A DNA stretch of 36,481 bases from 2-02-FULL-48-14 sp964356195. GTDB lineage: Bacteria; Patescibacteriota; Gracilibacteria; UBA1369; 2-02-FULL-48-14. The notes under the pieces were generated by a model. It did no database searches. It saw nothing but the letters and a program-made list of their open reading frames with translations, and was not told where the DNA came from. Below, one piece after another: positions 1 through 7,675 of the stretch; position 1 is the stretch's first letter; every line of letters begins with the position of its first letter. Position numbers and translations under genes: made by a program. The DNA is taken from contig CAYHGP010000010.1 in NCBI GenBank assembly GCA_964356195.1, forward strand, positions 1 through 36,481, given 5' to 3'.

Positions 1-104
1 AGGAATGGCAAGCCGACAAGTCCCGCAACGCCCTTAAAACACAAGAAGGCGCCGTTACCAAAGAAGACCAGGCGCAAGCCGAAACTTTAATTCAAAATAT
101 TTAA
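1..104 (+). CDS. C-terminal end of an unidentified protein (partial)
   Basis: An open frame enters from the left edge. It reads from base 3 to a TAA at 102-104 and gives 33 residues, rich in Lys, Gln, Glu and Ala and ending in LIQNI. The composition suggests a soluble helical tail, but nothing identifies the family. The next gene starts only 9 bases downstream with no promoter or terminator between, so the two are probably co-transcribed. Confidence 0.5.
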   Translation, partial: EWQADKSRNALKTQEGAVTKEDQAQAETLIQNI

Positions 105-113
105 CTTAAATTT

Positions 114-2057
114 ATGGGTACAGATGTCCCTCAAAATCAAGAACTCGCAAAGGCCTTTGACGTTGCAGATAAACTTGCAACACTGGAGGGGACTCACTAC
201 CCTGACGAATTTTTGGTGGATTTGCACGAAACTGCCCCTGCGCTTTTTCAGGAATTCTCACAAGTTAAAGACTTTACGGCCTCTCAACCGGAGACCGTTG
301 CGCTTTTAGCAGAATTGGACGGTATGCTCCAAGATTTTGAACTGCGGGAGAAGACGAAAGATAGCGTTGCGTTTAAGGACGAAATGCTTCGTTTGGGTCT
401 GACGGATGAGCTGCTGAGCAAGTTTTGTGTTGCTCTTTCTGCAAATACAGAGCTTTATGGGGAACCTTATGCAAATACAGAGTTGATCCCTTCAGGCTAT
501 AGTGCTTCTTATTCAACGGACAAAGAGATTGCTCAAATGATTGCGGGTCGTTATAAAAAAGTTGAGGATTTAATAGGTGCCTATCAAAAATTGGAATTGG
601 ATCCAAGTCAAAACAATGAGGCTCGTATTGTTCGAGAGTCTGTAGACTTCCTCCGTGTCAAGGCTCCTGCTTTCATTAGCTTGCGTACTCAAAGCCGAAC
701 AGAGAGAGATACGAAAGCAAAGGAAGCTGCCCAAGCAGCATCTGAAAAAACTGCGCATGAGAAAGCTATTGATGGATACCTTGGCGTTTACGCAGATACA
801 TCTACGGAAGACTTTGTAGCCCAGACTGAACCCCTTTTAAGGGAATTTGTGGATTATGGAAATGCAGCCCAAGGAGTGGACTTTTCGGAGCAGCTCAAAA
901 CGGCTCAGCTGGAATTGGAAGCTGCTTCTACAGATGTAGCGCGAGGGGAAGCGGATTTAAAAATTCGTGAAATCTGTGCCGCAATTTTAGTCGAGGACGA
1001 TCAACTCAAACCTCTAAGTACTCCCACGGCACCTGTTGTAGCTACAGCTCAAGATGCACCTACTAGTACAACTGTAGATGTGCCTGCAGCCGCACCCAAA
1101 GCTCGAAGACATCCAGGCGTGGTTATGGCCTCCGGACCACAGGGAGGAGATGCTGCCGAAGAAGCGGCGGAAGAGCCTGTTGACTACCGGGAAGACGCGA
1201 AAGCAAATCCTGATCAATATAAGTCAGAGGTGACCGGAAATGCCGGGAAAGGATCGTTTAAGTTCGACACCCGTGACAACTTTGATGCGGACATTGCTAT
1301 TCGCATTGAGGACCTTATGGGCGATCAACGTGACCTTGTTTTGACTTCACCACGCTTCGGGAGTCTTGAGTTCAAATATAATGCTGATGGAGTCGACGGT
1401 AAGGGTGCTTCCTGGTACGCAGGCAAGCAACGTCTGATCATTCGCTCCGGGGACACTATTTCTTACGAAAAATCTGAGAGTGCTGCGGTGGCCACGGTTG
1501 AGGCTCCTGCCGCTGTTGTGCTTGCACCGGGTGAGCCGGCGGCAGTTGTTGCTGCTCCTCCTGCTGCTCCGGTTGAGGTAAAAAAACCACCTACGGCTGA
1601 TGAGGTGGAAGCTGGTAAACAGCTATTAGCTGCTGCCACGACAGCTCGAGATAAAGTTGAAGAACTGGAAGCGGTGAGGACCCGGTGGGCCTCTAGAAAG
1701 GAGAGCCCTGAGAAAACTACTGCTATCGCCGCAGCGGATACTGCGCTTGCAGAGGCCTATCGTAACTTTGATGGAGCGATGACGGCGCTGAAAGAAGGCT
1801 ACGTTGGTGATAGTTATGATCTTGTTGCCAAGAACCTTCGCCTGACGGCCGGACAGGAACGCGCTGTAGCATTTTTCAAAGCCAGTCCGACAAAAGCGCC
1901 AGGCACTACAGACAGTGTCCTTGCTTCAACACTTGAGGACGATGAGGAACTTGATATTGACGGAGGTCCAAGCCCTGCAGTGGTTGCGACTGCTGCTCCG
2001 GCGGCTCCTGTTGGAGTTGCCGATGCCGGGGCAATCCCGTCTATCCCTAAAGGCTGA
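114..2057 (+). CDS. Large Ala/Pro-rich hypothetical protein
   Basis: Codes for 647 residues of unknown function. There is no signal peptide or membrane segment, so it is probably cytoplasmic. Residues 1-290 are acidic and helical. Low-complexity Ala/Pro/Val linkers at about 300-345 and 455-500 flank a more ordered, beta-looking domain at about 355-455 (with the segments GKGSFKFDT, SPRFGSLEF and GKQRLIIRSGD). A second helical stretch at about 505-600 and another Ala/Pro tail follow. This looks like small folded modules joined by flexible linkers. The ATG at 114 was chosen because it is the first in frame after the upstream stop; no Shine-Dalgarno is seen. The gene ends in TGA. The linker style resembles the hypothetical protein at 26937-28534, but I see no clear homology between them. 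Confidence 0.7.
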   Translation: MGTDVPQNQELAKAFDVADKLATLEGTHYPDEFLVDLHETAPALFQEFSQVKDFTASQPETVALLAELDGMLQDFELREKTKDSVAFKDEMLRLGLTDELLSKFCVALSANTELYGEPYANTELIPSGYSASYSTDKEIAQMIAGRYKKVEDLIGAYQKLELDPSQNNEARIVRESVDFLRVKAPAFISLRTQSRTERDTKAKEAAQAASEKTAHEKAIDGYLGVYADTSTEDFVAQTEPLLREFVDYGNAAQGVDFSEQLKTAQLELEAASTDVARGEADLKIREICAAILVEDDQLKPLSTPTAPVVATAQDAPTSTTVDVPAAAPKARRHPGVVMASGPQGGDAAEEAAEEPVDYREDAKANPDQYKSEVTGNAGKGSFKFDTRDNFDADIAIRIEDLMGDQRDLVLTSPRFGSLEFKYNADGVDGKGASWYAGKQRLIIRSGDTISYEKSESAAVATVEAPAAVVLAPGEPAAVVAAPPAAPVEVKKPPTADEVEAGKQLLAAATTARDKVEELEAVRTRWASRKESPEKTTAIAAADTALAEAYRNFDGAMTALKEGYVGDSYDLVAKNLRLTAGQERAVAFFKASPTKAPGTTDSVLASTLEDDEELDIDGGPSPAVVATAAPAAPVGVADAGAIPSIPKG

Positions 2058-2081
2058 TTCCCCCTATCCGTTTGAGTACGT

Positions 2082-2110
2082 TTGACCTTAGGCACTGATT
2101 TGCTTATACT
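2082..2110 (+). promoter_or_regulatory. Promoter of tRNA-Pro
   Basis: The -35 hexamer TTGACC (2082-2087) and the -10 hexamer TATACT (2105-2110) are separated by exactly 17 bp. Transcription would start near 2117, about 10 bases before the mature tRNA 5' end. This is a near-consensus sigma-70-type promoter. Confidence 0.7.
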
Positions 2111-2126
2111 CCGCTTGCTCTATCGT

Positions 2127-2203
2127 CGGGGTATAGCAAAGTTGGCTATTGCGCTCGGTTTGGGACCGAGAGGCCGCAGGTTCGAGTCCTGCTACCCCGA
2201 CCA
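2127..2203 (+). tRNA. tRNA-Pro (anticodon TGG)
   Basis: A full cloverleaf can be drawn. The acceptor arm is CGGGGTA/TACCCCG, the D stem GCAA/TTGC, and the anticodon stem CTCGG/CCGAG with loop TTTGGGA, giving anticodon TGG for proline. The T arm is GCAGG-TTCGAGT-CCTGC, followed by discriminator A and an encoded CCA. A short hairpin (ACCATC-TTT-GATGGT, 2200-2214) begins at the 3' end. It has no T run, so it may mark 3' processing more than termination. Confidence 0.95.
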
Positions 2204-2232
2204 TCTTTGATGGTGTCCGGCCATCTCCTGTT

Positions 2233-2261
2233 TTGACAAATAAAGGAAATATAGTTAAACT
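2233..2261 (+). promoter_or_regulatory. Promoter of the 2282 gene
   Basis: A perfect -35 TTGACA (2233-2238), a 17-bp spacer and a -10 TAAACT (2256-2261) lie just upstream. A start near 2268 leaves a leader of about 14 bases before the ATG at 2282, with no Shine-Dalgarno sequence in it. Confidence 0.65.
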
Positions 2262-2281
2262 AGTGACTCTTAACTTAACGT

Positions 2282-3160
2282 ATGCAATTAGCAGGTAAGG
2301 AATTTTCGGTTGATAAGCTGGAACCGTTTGGAGAAGTGTGGACGCCAAGGCAGCCGCTCTTAGTGGACTCCTTTTTGGAGGGAACTCGCCAAGGGGACAT
2401 CGGAGAGATTGTTCAAGCGGTGCGAGAAGCGAGTGTTGTTGTTATTAAAGATTCTTCCGTAGGTAGATACTGGCTTCCCGTACCTCCAGATCCCATCAGT
2501 TCTATTGCCCATACGGACGTAGGTCCCTATTCAGACCCCGTGGCCCTCCATATGTTGCACTCCAAAGAAGGACGCGCTGTGGACACCTCTTATGCTCGTA
2601 ATGCTGACTTGGTGGCAGCGACAAAATCTTGTATACAAGATTTAAGAGACCTGGTTGCCACTACTCCTAAAGACATTTGTGAGGAGTATAGGCTTGGTGA
2701 ATTACTCGAACGCTACGAACACCCCGAGGCCTATTACTCTTTTGATTTCTTGGATCCTCATACGCGGATGGGAAACGATCTCGGACAAATGAATCAACAA
2801 ATGGATGGTTTCTCCTTATGGATTGCCGGACAAAATCTGGATGAGATTAGAGCTAAGTATCCAAAGCTACTGGCGGCTTACCGCGGTCTTATGGAGTTCT
2901 ACCGAAAAGTCTCCGCTACTTCTCAACAACTTGTGCACAGTTGGTCAAGCAACCCGAATACAACGGTCTTGGCTTACCAGGATCCTACGGATCGATTCAC
3001 TGAATCGGAACGGGTTATCTCTCACTTTAGGACCAATCCTACTATAGAGCCTGACGAAAGGCCGATTCACCGGGATCTAGTGCTGGGGGATTCTTTCTCC
3101 CAAGGTCCGGCTCGTTATATTCCGTACAGTGCCGTTCTTCAAAGAGACTCCAGAGCTTAA
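2282..3160 (+). CDS. Hypothetical protein, possible TauD-like 2-oxoglutarate/Fe(II) oxygenase
   Basis: Codes for 292 residues with no signal peptide. I do not recognise the family with certainty. An HTD triplet (His77, Asp79) is followed about 186 residues later by His263, and 15 residues after that by Arg278. This order matches the iron-binding HxD...H and 2-oxoglutarate-binding Arg pattern of TauD-type dioxygenases, in which the distal His and Arg are also 15 residues apart. The segment after HTD (PVALHML, then VDTSYA) also fits the first core strands of that fold. No other family signature is visible, and substrate and pathway are unknown. The gene stands alone, with its own strong promoter, between tRNA-Pro and the murL-murD fusion. 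The oxygenase call is inference; the gene itself is well supported. Confidence 0.7.
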   Translation: MQLAGKEFSVDKLEPFGEVWTPRQPLLVDSFLEGTRQGDIGEIVQAVREASVVVIKDSSVGRYWLPVPPDPISSIAHTDVGPYSDPVALHMLHSKEGRAVDTSYARNADLVAATKSCIQDLRDLVATTPKDICEEYRLGELLERYEHPEAYYSFDFLDPHTRMGNDLGQMNQQMDGFSLWIAGQNLDEIRAKYPKLLAAYRGLMEFYRKVSATSQQLVHSWSSNPNTTVLAYQDPTDRFTESERVISHFRTNPTIEPDERPIHRDLVLGDSFSQGPARYIPYSAVLQRDSRA

Positions 3161-3167
3161 TTAAGAC

Positions 3168-3204
3168 GCGACAAAAATAGGGGCCTCATGCTACAGTGAG
3201 GGCC
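3168..3204 (+). promoter_or_regulatory. Possible leaderless promoter and start-site hairpin of murL-murD
   Basis: GCGACA (3168-3173) lies 18 bp before TACAGT (3192-3197). The predicted start falls at or next to the ATG at 3206, which would make the mRNA leaderless. The same bases form an imperfect inverted repeat (GGGCCTCA 3181-3188 with TGAGGGCC 3197-3204, one mismatch) ending one base before the ATG. The -35 match is weak. Confidence 0.3.
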
Positions 3205-3205
3205 A

Positions 3206-5662
3206 ATGAATCGGACCCCCCGCAGTTTCCGCTTTCAATCCTATTCTTTTGAGCCTCAAAAGAAGCGTGTGCGTTTTTTTTATGCGTTTGAGTTTGCGAA
3301 GGGGCCGGCTATGGAATTCACGGAGACGCTGCATTTGCCGTCTGTGCCAGGGAAGTGTCCTGCGGAATTGCTGAAAAGTGTGCTGGAGGGGCTTCACTTG
3401 ATGCTTGGCATTAGTTACTACAAATTGTTTTGCCCTGGCAAAGTGGAAGTGCCGTACAAACTCAGCAAAGCACAGGCGGCGTTTTGGACCACGGTGTACC
3501 GAAAAGGTCTGGGGGAATTTGCGTTCCGCAACAAGCTCGACCCAAGGAGGTTTGCGAAGTTTTCGGGCACAGGGGTGCGTGCGCAGAGTTTCGATTGTCC
3601 AAGAAAAGATCGAAGTTTACTTGGAATTGGCGGCGGAAAAGATTCCATTATAGCGGGTGAACTCATGAAAGAAGCTGGGAAAGAGTTTGATGCGTTTTTG
3701 GCTGAGACCGGCGCGCCTTCGGAGGTCGTGAGAAATGTTGTAAAAACAATGGGCGTGCGCAGCATCAGTATTCAGCGAGAGCTTGATGAAAAGATTTTTC
3801 ATCCAATTGTTGGAACGTATAACGGCCATATTCCAATTTCCGCGGTGTTTGCGTTTGTGGGTTTGCTCACGGCGATTTTGTACGACTATCGCTACGTGAT
3901 TGTCTCCAACGAGCACAGCAGCAATTTCGGGAATGTGATGTGGAAGGGCGAGGAGGTGAATCATCAGTGGAGCAAGTCGGCGGAGTTTGAGAAAATGTTC
4001 CAAACTTATGTGCGCGATTTTATTACGCCGGACGTGACTTATTTTTCGCTCATGCGGCCGTTTTATGAGATTCGAATTGTGGAGATGTTTACGCGCTATC
4101 CAAAATATTTTCCGGTGTTCACGAGTTGTAATCGGAGTTTCCGCGTGAGACGAGAGCGTGGCAAAAAATTATGGTGCGGCGAGTGCGCAAAGTGCATATT
4201 TGTGTTCACGCTGATGTCTGCATTTTTGCCGAAGAAAAAGGTGGTGGAAATTTTTGGGAAAGATTTGTACGCGGATGCAAGTTTGAAGCCGATGTTTAGA
4301 GACTTACTGGGTGAAGGAAAGATGAAACCCTTCGACTGCGTGGGGACTTTTGAGGAAATGAAGGTAGCCTACCAGGTTGTGCTCGGGCACGGATTTAAAG
4401 TAGGCGACGTTTTTAAAACGGTGCAAGCTCCCACGGTGCCTACGCCTTTCCGACTCCTGGGCATGAAAAATGTGCTGATTGCGGGTTATGGGCGAGAAGG
4501 GAAAGTGACGGAGGCGTACTTGAAAAAGTTTTATCCGAAACTGAAACGCGGAATTGCGGATGAAACGGAAGGAGCCGGCTACTTGAAGAAGCAGGAGGAC
4601 TACGACTTTGTGATTAAAACGCCGGGCCTCAGCAAAACAAAAATCACGCGGCCGTACACCACGGCGACGAATTTGTTTTTTGAGGCGGTTCAGAAGTGTG
4701 GAAACACGGTGATCGGCGTGACGGGCAGCAAGGGGAAAAGCACCACGGCCTCGCTGATTGCCCATATTTTGGCGAAGGGCGGGAAGAAAGTTCGGCTCAT
4801 GGGAAATATTGGGAAGCCGATGCTCTCGGCTTTGCTGGGACCAATCGCAAAAAATGAGATTTTTGTTTTGGAGCTTTCCAGTTACCAGCTCGATGACTCT
4901 GCTTACTCACCGAATATTGCGGTTGCCACCAATCTGTTTCCGGAACATATGACTTACCACGGGGGTGAGAAAAATTATTATGAGGCGAAGAAAAACATCA
5001 TTAGGTGGCAGAGCGCGGAGGACACCTTCGTTTACAATCCAAAAAATGTGCTGATGCGCGCTTGGGCAAAGTCTGCCCGGGCAAAGATTTTACCCTTTGC
5101 GACAAAACTTCCTCTCAAGGATGCCGAAATCCCGCTGCTTGGTGAACACAACAAAAGTAACGTGGCGGCGGCTGTAGCGGTGGCGCGCTTGATGGGTGTT
5201 TCAGACGCGGCGATTGGAAAAGGCATAAAAAGCTTCAAGGCTTTGCCTCATCGCCTTGAATTTGTAGGCCGTTTCAAGAATATTGATTTTTATGACGACG
5301 CCATTTCCACCACGCCGCAGTCCACGCTCATGGCGCTGAAAGCCCTCAGAAATGTGGATACGATTTTCCTTGGAGGCGAAGATCGGGGTTACGACTTTTC
5401 GGCACTTGAAGTTGCGCTGAGGAAACATAAAATTCGCAACGTGGTTTTGTTCCCGGACACGGGCAAGCGAATGCTTAAATCGGAAAAAGGATTTCGTGTT
5501 TTGCACACCAAAAAAATGGCGGAAGCGGTGAAATTCGCTTATGAAAATACTGCGGCCGGGAAAGTGTGTCTGCTTTCTATGGCTTCGCCGAGCTACAGTT
5601 TATGGAAAAACTTTGAAGAGAAGGGGGACGAGTTTCAGAGATCGGTTAAGGTTTTCAAATAA
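3206..5662 (+). CDS. MurL-MurD fusion: UDP-MurNAc-L-Ala-L-Glu epimerase joined to a MurD-type ligase
   Basis: This 818-residue cytoplasmic protein has two peptidoglycan-precursor domains. Residues 1 to about 405 resemble MurL, the ATP-dependent epimerase that turns UDP-MurNAc-L-Ala-L-Glu into the D-Glu form. The evidence is a PP-loop-like GGGKDS (142-147), a SNEHSSN segment (234-240) and a Cys cluster CGECAKC (324-330). Residues from about 420 to 818 are a Mur ligase of MurD type: an N-terminal nucleotide-fold start IAGYGREG (425-432), ATP loop GVTGSKGKST (504-513), LELSSYQLD (555-563), GEHNKSN (646-652) and DDAISTTPQS (697-706). In organisms using MurL, the partner ligase MurD2 adds L-Glu rather than D-Glu; which isomer this one uses cannot be read from sequence. 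The length equals the sum of the two families. No Shine-Dalgarno is present. The 3' end overlaps the convergent fic gene by 28 bp. Confidence 0.8.
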   Translation: MNRTPRSFRFQSYSFEPQKKRVRFFYAFEFAKGPAMEFTETLHLPSVPGKCPAELLKSVLEGLHLMLGISYYKLFCPGKVEVPYKLSKAQAAFWTTVYRKGLGEFAFRNKLDPRRFAKFSGTGVRAQSFDCPRKDRSLLGIGGGKDSIIAGELMKEAGKEFDAFLAETGAPSEVVRNVVKTMGVRSISIQRELDEKIFHPIVGTYNGHIPISAVFAFVGLLTAILYDYRYVIVSNEHSSNFGNVMWKGEEVNHQWSKSAEFEKMFQTYVRDFITPDVTYFSLMRPFYEIRIVEMFTRYPKYFPVFTSCNRSFRVRRERGKKLWCGECAKCIFVFTLMSAFLPKKKVVEIFGKDLYADASLKPMFRDLLGEGKMKPFDCVGTFEEMKVAYQVVLGHGFKVGDVFKTVQAPTVPTPFRLLGMKNVLIAGYGREGKVTEAYLKKFYPKLKRGIADETEGAGYLKKQEDYDFVIKTPGLSKTKITRPYTTATNLFFEAVQKCGNTVIGVTGSKGKSTTASLIAHILAKGGKKVRLMGNIGKPMLSALLGPIAKNEIFVLELSSYQLDDSAYSPNIAVATNLFPEHMTYHGGEKNYYEAKKNIIRWQSAEDTFVYNPKNVLMRAWAKSARAKILPFATKLPLKDAEIPLLGEHNKSNVAAAVAVARLMGVSDAAIGKGIKSFKALPHRLEFVGRFKNIDFYDDAISTTPQSTLMALKALRNVDTIFLGGEDRGYDFSALEVALRKHKIRNVVLFPDTGKRMLKSEKGFRVLHTKKMAEAVKFAYENTAAGKVCLLSMASPSYSLWKNFEEKGDEFQRSVKVFK

Positions 5663-6567
5663 ACTTTATAGGTTTTCTCAAACTGCGAAGTCATGAAGTA
5701 GAAAAACTTCTTCATCTGTCCATTTGCTGCGGATTCAAAGGCAGAGAAATGCGCTACTCTTTGCGCGTCCCAAATGATGACCGGGAAGTAATTTTGATCT
5801 GCCAAAATGGCGTTCATTAAAATTCTGCCCATGCGTCCGTTCCCATCAATGAAAGGGTGGATTCTTTCAAAACGATAGTAGAAAGTAAAAGCCAGATCAG
5901 GTGGATAAAGCGTGTCTCTGCCTTTTTTGTACCAAGCCAGTAACTCGCTGAGTTTCTCACGAATTTCTGCATGAGGACAGGTTTCAGAATTCCCCACGAA
6001 TATGGGCTCTTTCCTCAAGCCGTGCTTATAAGGCTCATGCTTCAACAAGGTTTTGTGCAGTTTTACGATTTTTGAAAGACTTGGTGAAGCTGCAAAGTTT
6101 TTTGCCTCCTCCAATGCGTTCAAGCTGTTGATCACTTCCTCATTCTTGAGTTGCTTCCCTTCAGAGACTATTGCCTCAATGGTTTTACGCGGCACTTTAC
6201 TTCCTTCGATTTTGTTCGAGTTATAAACGAAATCGACCACAAAAAGAGCCGCTAGTTTCTTCTGTTCGAAGACGCTAAGTTGAAGCTTTTGGGCGTTGAG
6301 AAGAGTTCGCCTTTCTTCCAGTTTTTTAATGGTCACTTCAGAAAAACAATTTTTGTGATGGAGTTTGTTTTTCCAAAAAGCTGTTCTTTCGTAAACTTCT
6401 GAAACAAGAATTTCCTGCTTGAATCTCTCCTCTTTGCTGAAATCGGGATGGCTACTGGGGCCTAAGTAAGCGGTTTTAAAGATACTTTTCTTTCTCCCCA
6501 GTTGAACTTTTCCCTGTATATAGAGGTAGCTTTTCTTATGAATTTTCTTGACTATAAAACTGAACAT
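5635..6567 (-). CDS. Fic family protein (probable AMP-transferase)
   Basis: This 310-residue protein has the complete Fic active-site motif HPFIDGNGRMGR (237-248). It includes the catalytic His237, the Asp241 that helps bind Mg-ATP, and both arginines. Such enzymes usually transfer AMP from ATP to a Ser, Thr or Tyr of a target protein. An upstream SNKIEG (117-122) fits the (S/T)xxxE(G/N) inhibitory-helix motif and lies N-terminal to the Fic core, so this should be a self-inhibited class II Fic enzyme. The first 70 residues are basic and of unknown fold. The final helix (about 285-310) is Lys/Tyr-rich. The gene is more AT-rich than its neighbours, which hints at separate origin. It has its own promoter, and its 3' end overlaps murL-murD. 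The target is unknown. Confidence 0.9.
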   Translation of the reverse strand: MFSFIVKKIHKKSYLYIQGKVQLGRKKSIFKTAYLGPSSHPDFSKEERFKQEILVSEVYERTAFWKNKLHHKNCFSEVTIKKLEERRTLLNAQKLQLSVFEQKKLAALFVVDFVYNSNKIEGSKVPRKTIEAIVSEGKQLKNEEVINSLNALEEAKNFAASPSLSKIVKLHKTLLKHEPYKHGLRKEPIFVGNSETCPHAEIREKLSELLAWYKKGRDTLYPPDLAFTFYYRFERIHPFIDGNGRMGRILMNAILADQNYFPVIIWDAQRVAHFSAFESAANGQMKKFFYFMTSQFEKTYKVYLKTLTDL

Positions 6568-6580
6568 TTTATATATAAAA

Positions 6581-6647
6581 TTATCTATAAAAATTCAATG
6601 TTTAGATTATATCAGGTTTAAACTGACTTGTAAAGTTATCTATAAAA
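6581..6647. repeat. Direct repeats flanking the fic promoter, possible operator
   Basis: The 12-mer TTATCTATAAAA occurs at 6581-6592 and again at 6636-6647, one copy on each side of the fic promoter. A shortened copy (CTATAAAA) lies at 6552-6559 inside the start of the gene. The layout would suit a repressor or autoregulator. The region is AT-rich, so chance repeats are also possible. Confidence 0.35.
6606..6634 (-). promoter_or_regulatory. Promoter of the fic gene
   Basis: Read on the minus strand, the -35 TTTACA (6634-6629) and a perfect -10 TATAAT (6611-6606) are separated by 17 bp. The start would be near 6599, giving a leader of about 32 bases before the ATG at 6567. Confidence 0.7.
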
Positions 6648-6767
6648 TCTACACATATCCCGCATAATCCTTCGCTCGCCTAAAACGATCGGGATGGATC
6701 CTATCCGTTCGAATCGCTTTATTTTTTTGTGGAATTTTGCTTTAATAGAAGCATCTAACCCACGCCT

Positions 6768-7520
6768 ATGGTTTCCACCGGATTCGATCTGTCCAATCGA
6801 GTTTTTAAGCTCGTTATTTTGTTCATCGTCTTTTTGGCTATGTACTGGGGCTTTAAGGCCTATGAAATTTGGACTTCAGTAACAGGAAACTATGTTCGTG
6901 AAATTTCTGTCGACGCGGAAGGAACGGCTTATGTGGTGCCGGACACGGCGGTGATTCGACTGGGCGTGAGTACGGAAGGCGCTAGCTCCGAAGCGGTGGT
7001 CTCGGAAAATACCGATAAAATGAATAAGGTTTTGGAGGCCATCAAAGGCCTTGGCATTGAGGAGTCCAAGATCCAAACCACCTCTTACTACCTCACTCCT
7101 GATTACACTTGGGATGAAAATGGAAACGAAACAACCACCGGCTACACTTTGGATCAAACCGTGGAAGTTCGTTTACAAGATTTTGAAAAGATCGGAGATT
7201 TGATTGCGGCGGCAAATACCGCAGGAGCCAACACCGTGAGCGGAATAGAATTCACTCTTGAAGATCCTGAAACGGCAAAGACCGAGGCTCGTACAGAGGC
7301 TATTGCCAGTGCCAAAGCTAAGGCGCAGCAAATTGCGATGGCTTCCGGTCTCCGTCTTGGCGATATGGTGAGCTACTATGAATACTCCAGCTACTACGAA
7401 GGAAAGGGCGGTTATATGGACTACTATGCTGAAAGTGCGGATATGATGAGCGTTCCCAGTATTGAACCCGGACAAGAAGAAATTACTCTCACCGTCACTT
7501 TGACTTACCAAATCCGCTAA
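6768..7520 (+). CDS. SIMPL domain-containing membrane-anchored protein (DUF541)
   Basis: Codes for 250 residues. One membrane helix lies at about 12-32 and the rest should face outside. The outer part is a SIMPL (DUF541/YggE-like) domain: EGTAYVVPDTAVIRLGV at about 49-65, then SKIQTTSYYLTPDY, the TVEVRL strand, an Ala-rich helix (ASAKAKAQQIA) and a final strand ITLTVTLTYQI. YggE-like proteins are linked in other bacteria to stress tolerance, but their biochemical role is not settled. A Tyr-rich loop (about 205-225) precedes the last strands. I chose the ATG at 6768 over an overlapping frame at 6694 because only this frame shows the family. The 3' end carries the tRNA-Leu promoter. Confidence 0.85.
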   Translation: MVSTGFDLSNRVFKLVILFIVFLAMYWGFKAYEIWTSVTGNYVREISVDAEGTAYVVPDTAVIRLGVSTEGASSEAVVSENTDKMNKVLEAIKGLGIEESKIQTTSYYLTPDYTWDENGNETTTGYTLDQTVEVRLQDFEKIGDLIAAANTAGANTVSGIEFTLEDPETAKTEARTEAIASAKAKAQQIAMASGLRLGDMVSYYEYSSYYEGKGGYMDYYAESADMMSVPSIEPGQEEITLTVTLTYQIR

Positions 7521-7528
7521 AGTAGACT
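7500..7528 (+). promoter_or_regulatory. Promoter of tRNA-Leu, inside the end of the SIMPL gene
   Basis: TTGACT (7500-7505), a 17-bp spacer and TAGACT (7523-7528) precede tRNA-Leu. Transcription would start near 7535. The bases after the -10 are GC-rich, as is common for stable-RNA promoters. Confidence 0.6.
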
Positions 7529-7547
7529 GCGCCCGCAGTTTCTAAGT

Positions 7548-7633
7548 GCCCTTGTGGCGGAATGGTAGACGCGCACGGCTCAGAACTGTGTCCGCGTAAG
7601 CGGGTGGAGGTTCAAGTCCTCTCGAGGGCACCA
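7548..7633 (+). tRNA. tRNA-Leu (anticodon CAG)
   Basis: The acceptor arm GCCCTTG pairs with CGAGGGC (one G-T pair). The anticodon stem CACGG/CTGTG encloses loop CTCAGAA, giving anticodon CAG for leucine. A long variable arm (TCCGCGTAAGCGGG), typical of tRNA-Leu, is present. The T arm is GGAGG-TTCAAGT-CCTCT, followed by A and an encoded CCA. Confidence 0.95.
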
Positions 7634-7635
7634 TA

Positions 7636-7650
7636 CTCGGCGTAGCCGAG
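7636..7650. repeat. Short palindrome after tRNA-Leu
   Basis: CTCGGC-GTA-GCCGAG forms a 6-bp stem two bases after the tRNA CCA end. No T run follows, so it is not a standard terminator. A nearly identical palindrome lies at 29921-29935. Confidence 0.4.
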
Positions 7651-7675
7651 CGTAGCAAAAACTGACCCAAGCGCC

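Noticed and set aside
2088..2348. Minus-strand open frame reading VGVAGLEPAASRSQ across tRNA-Pro
   Set aside because: This is the well-known false frame produced by the antisense of a tRNA gene; the tRNA cloverleaf explains the sequence.
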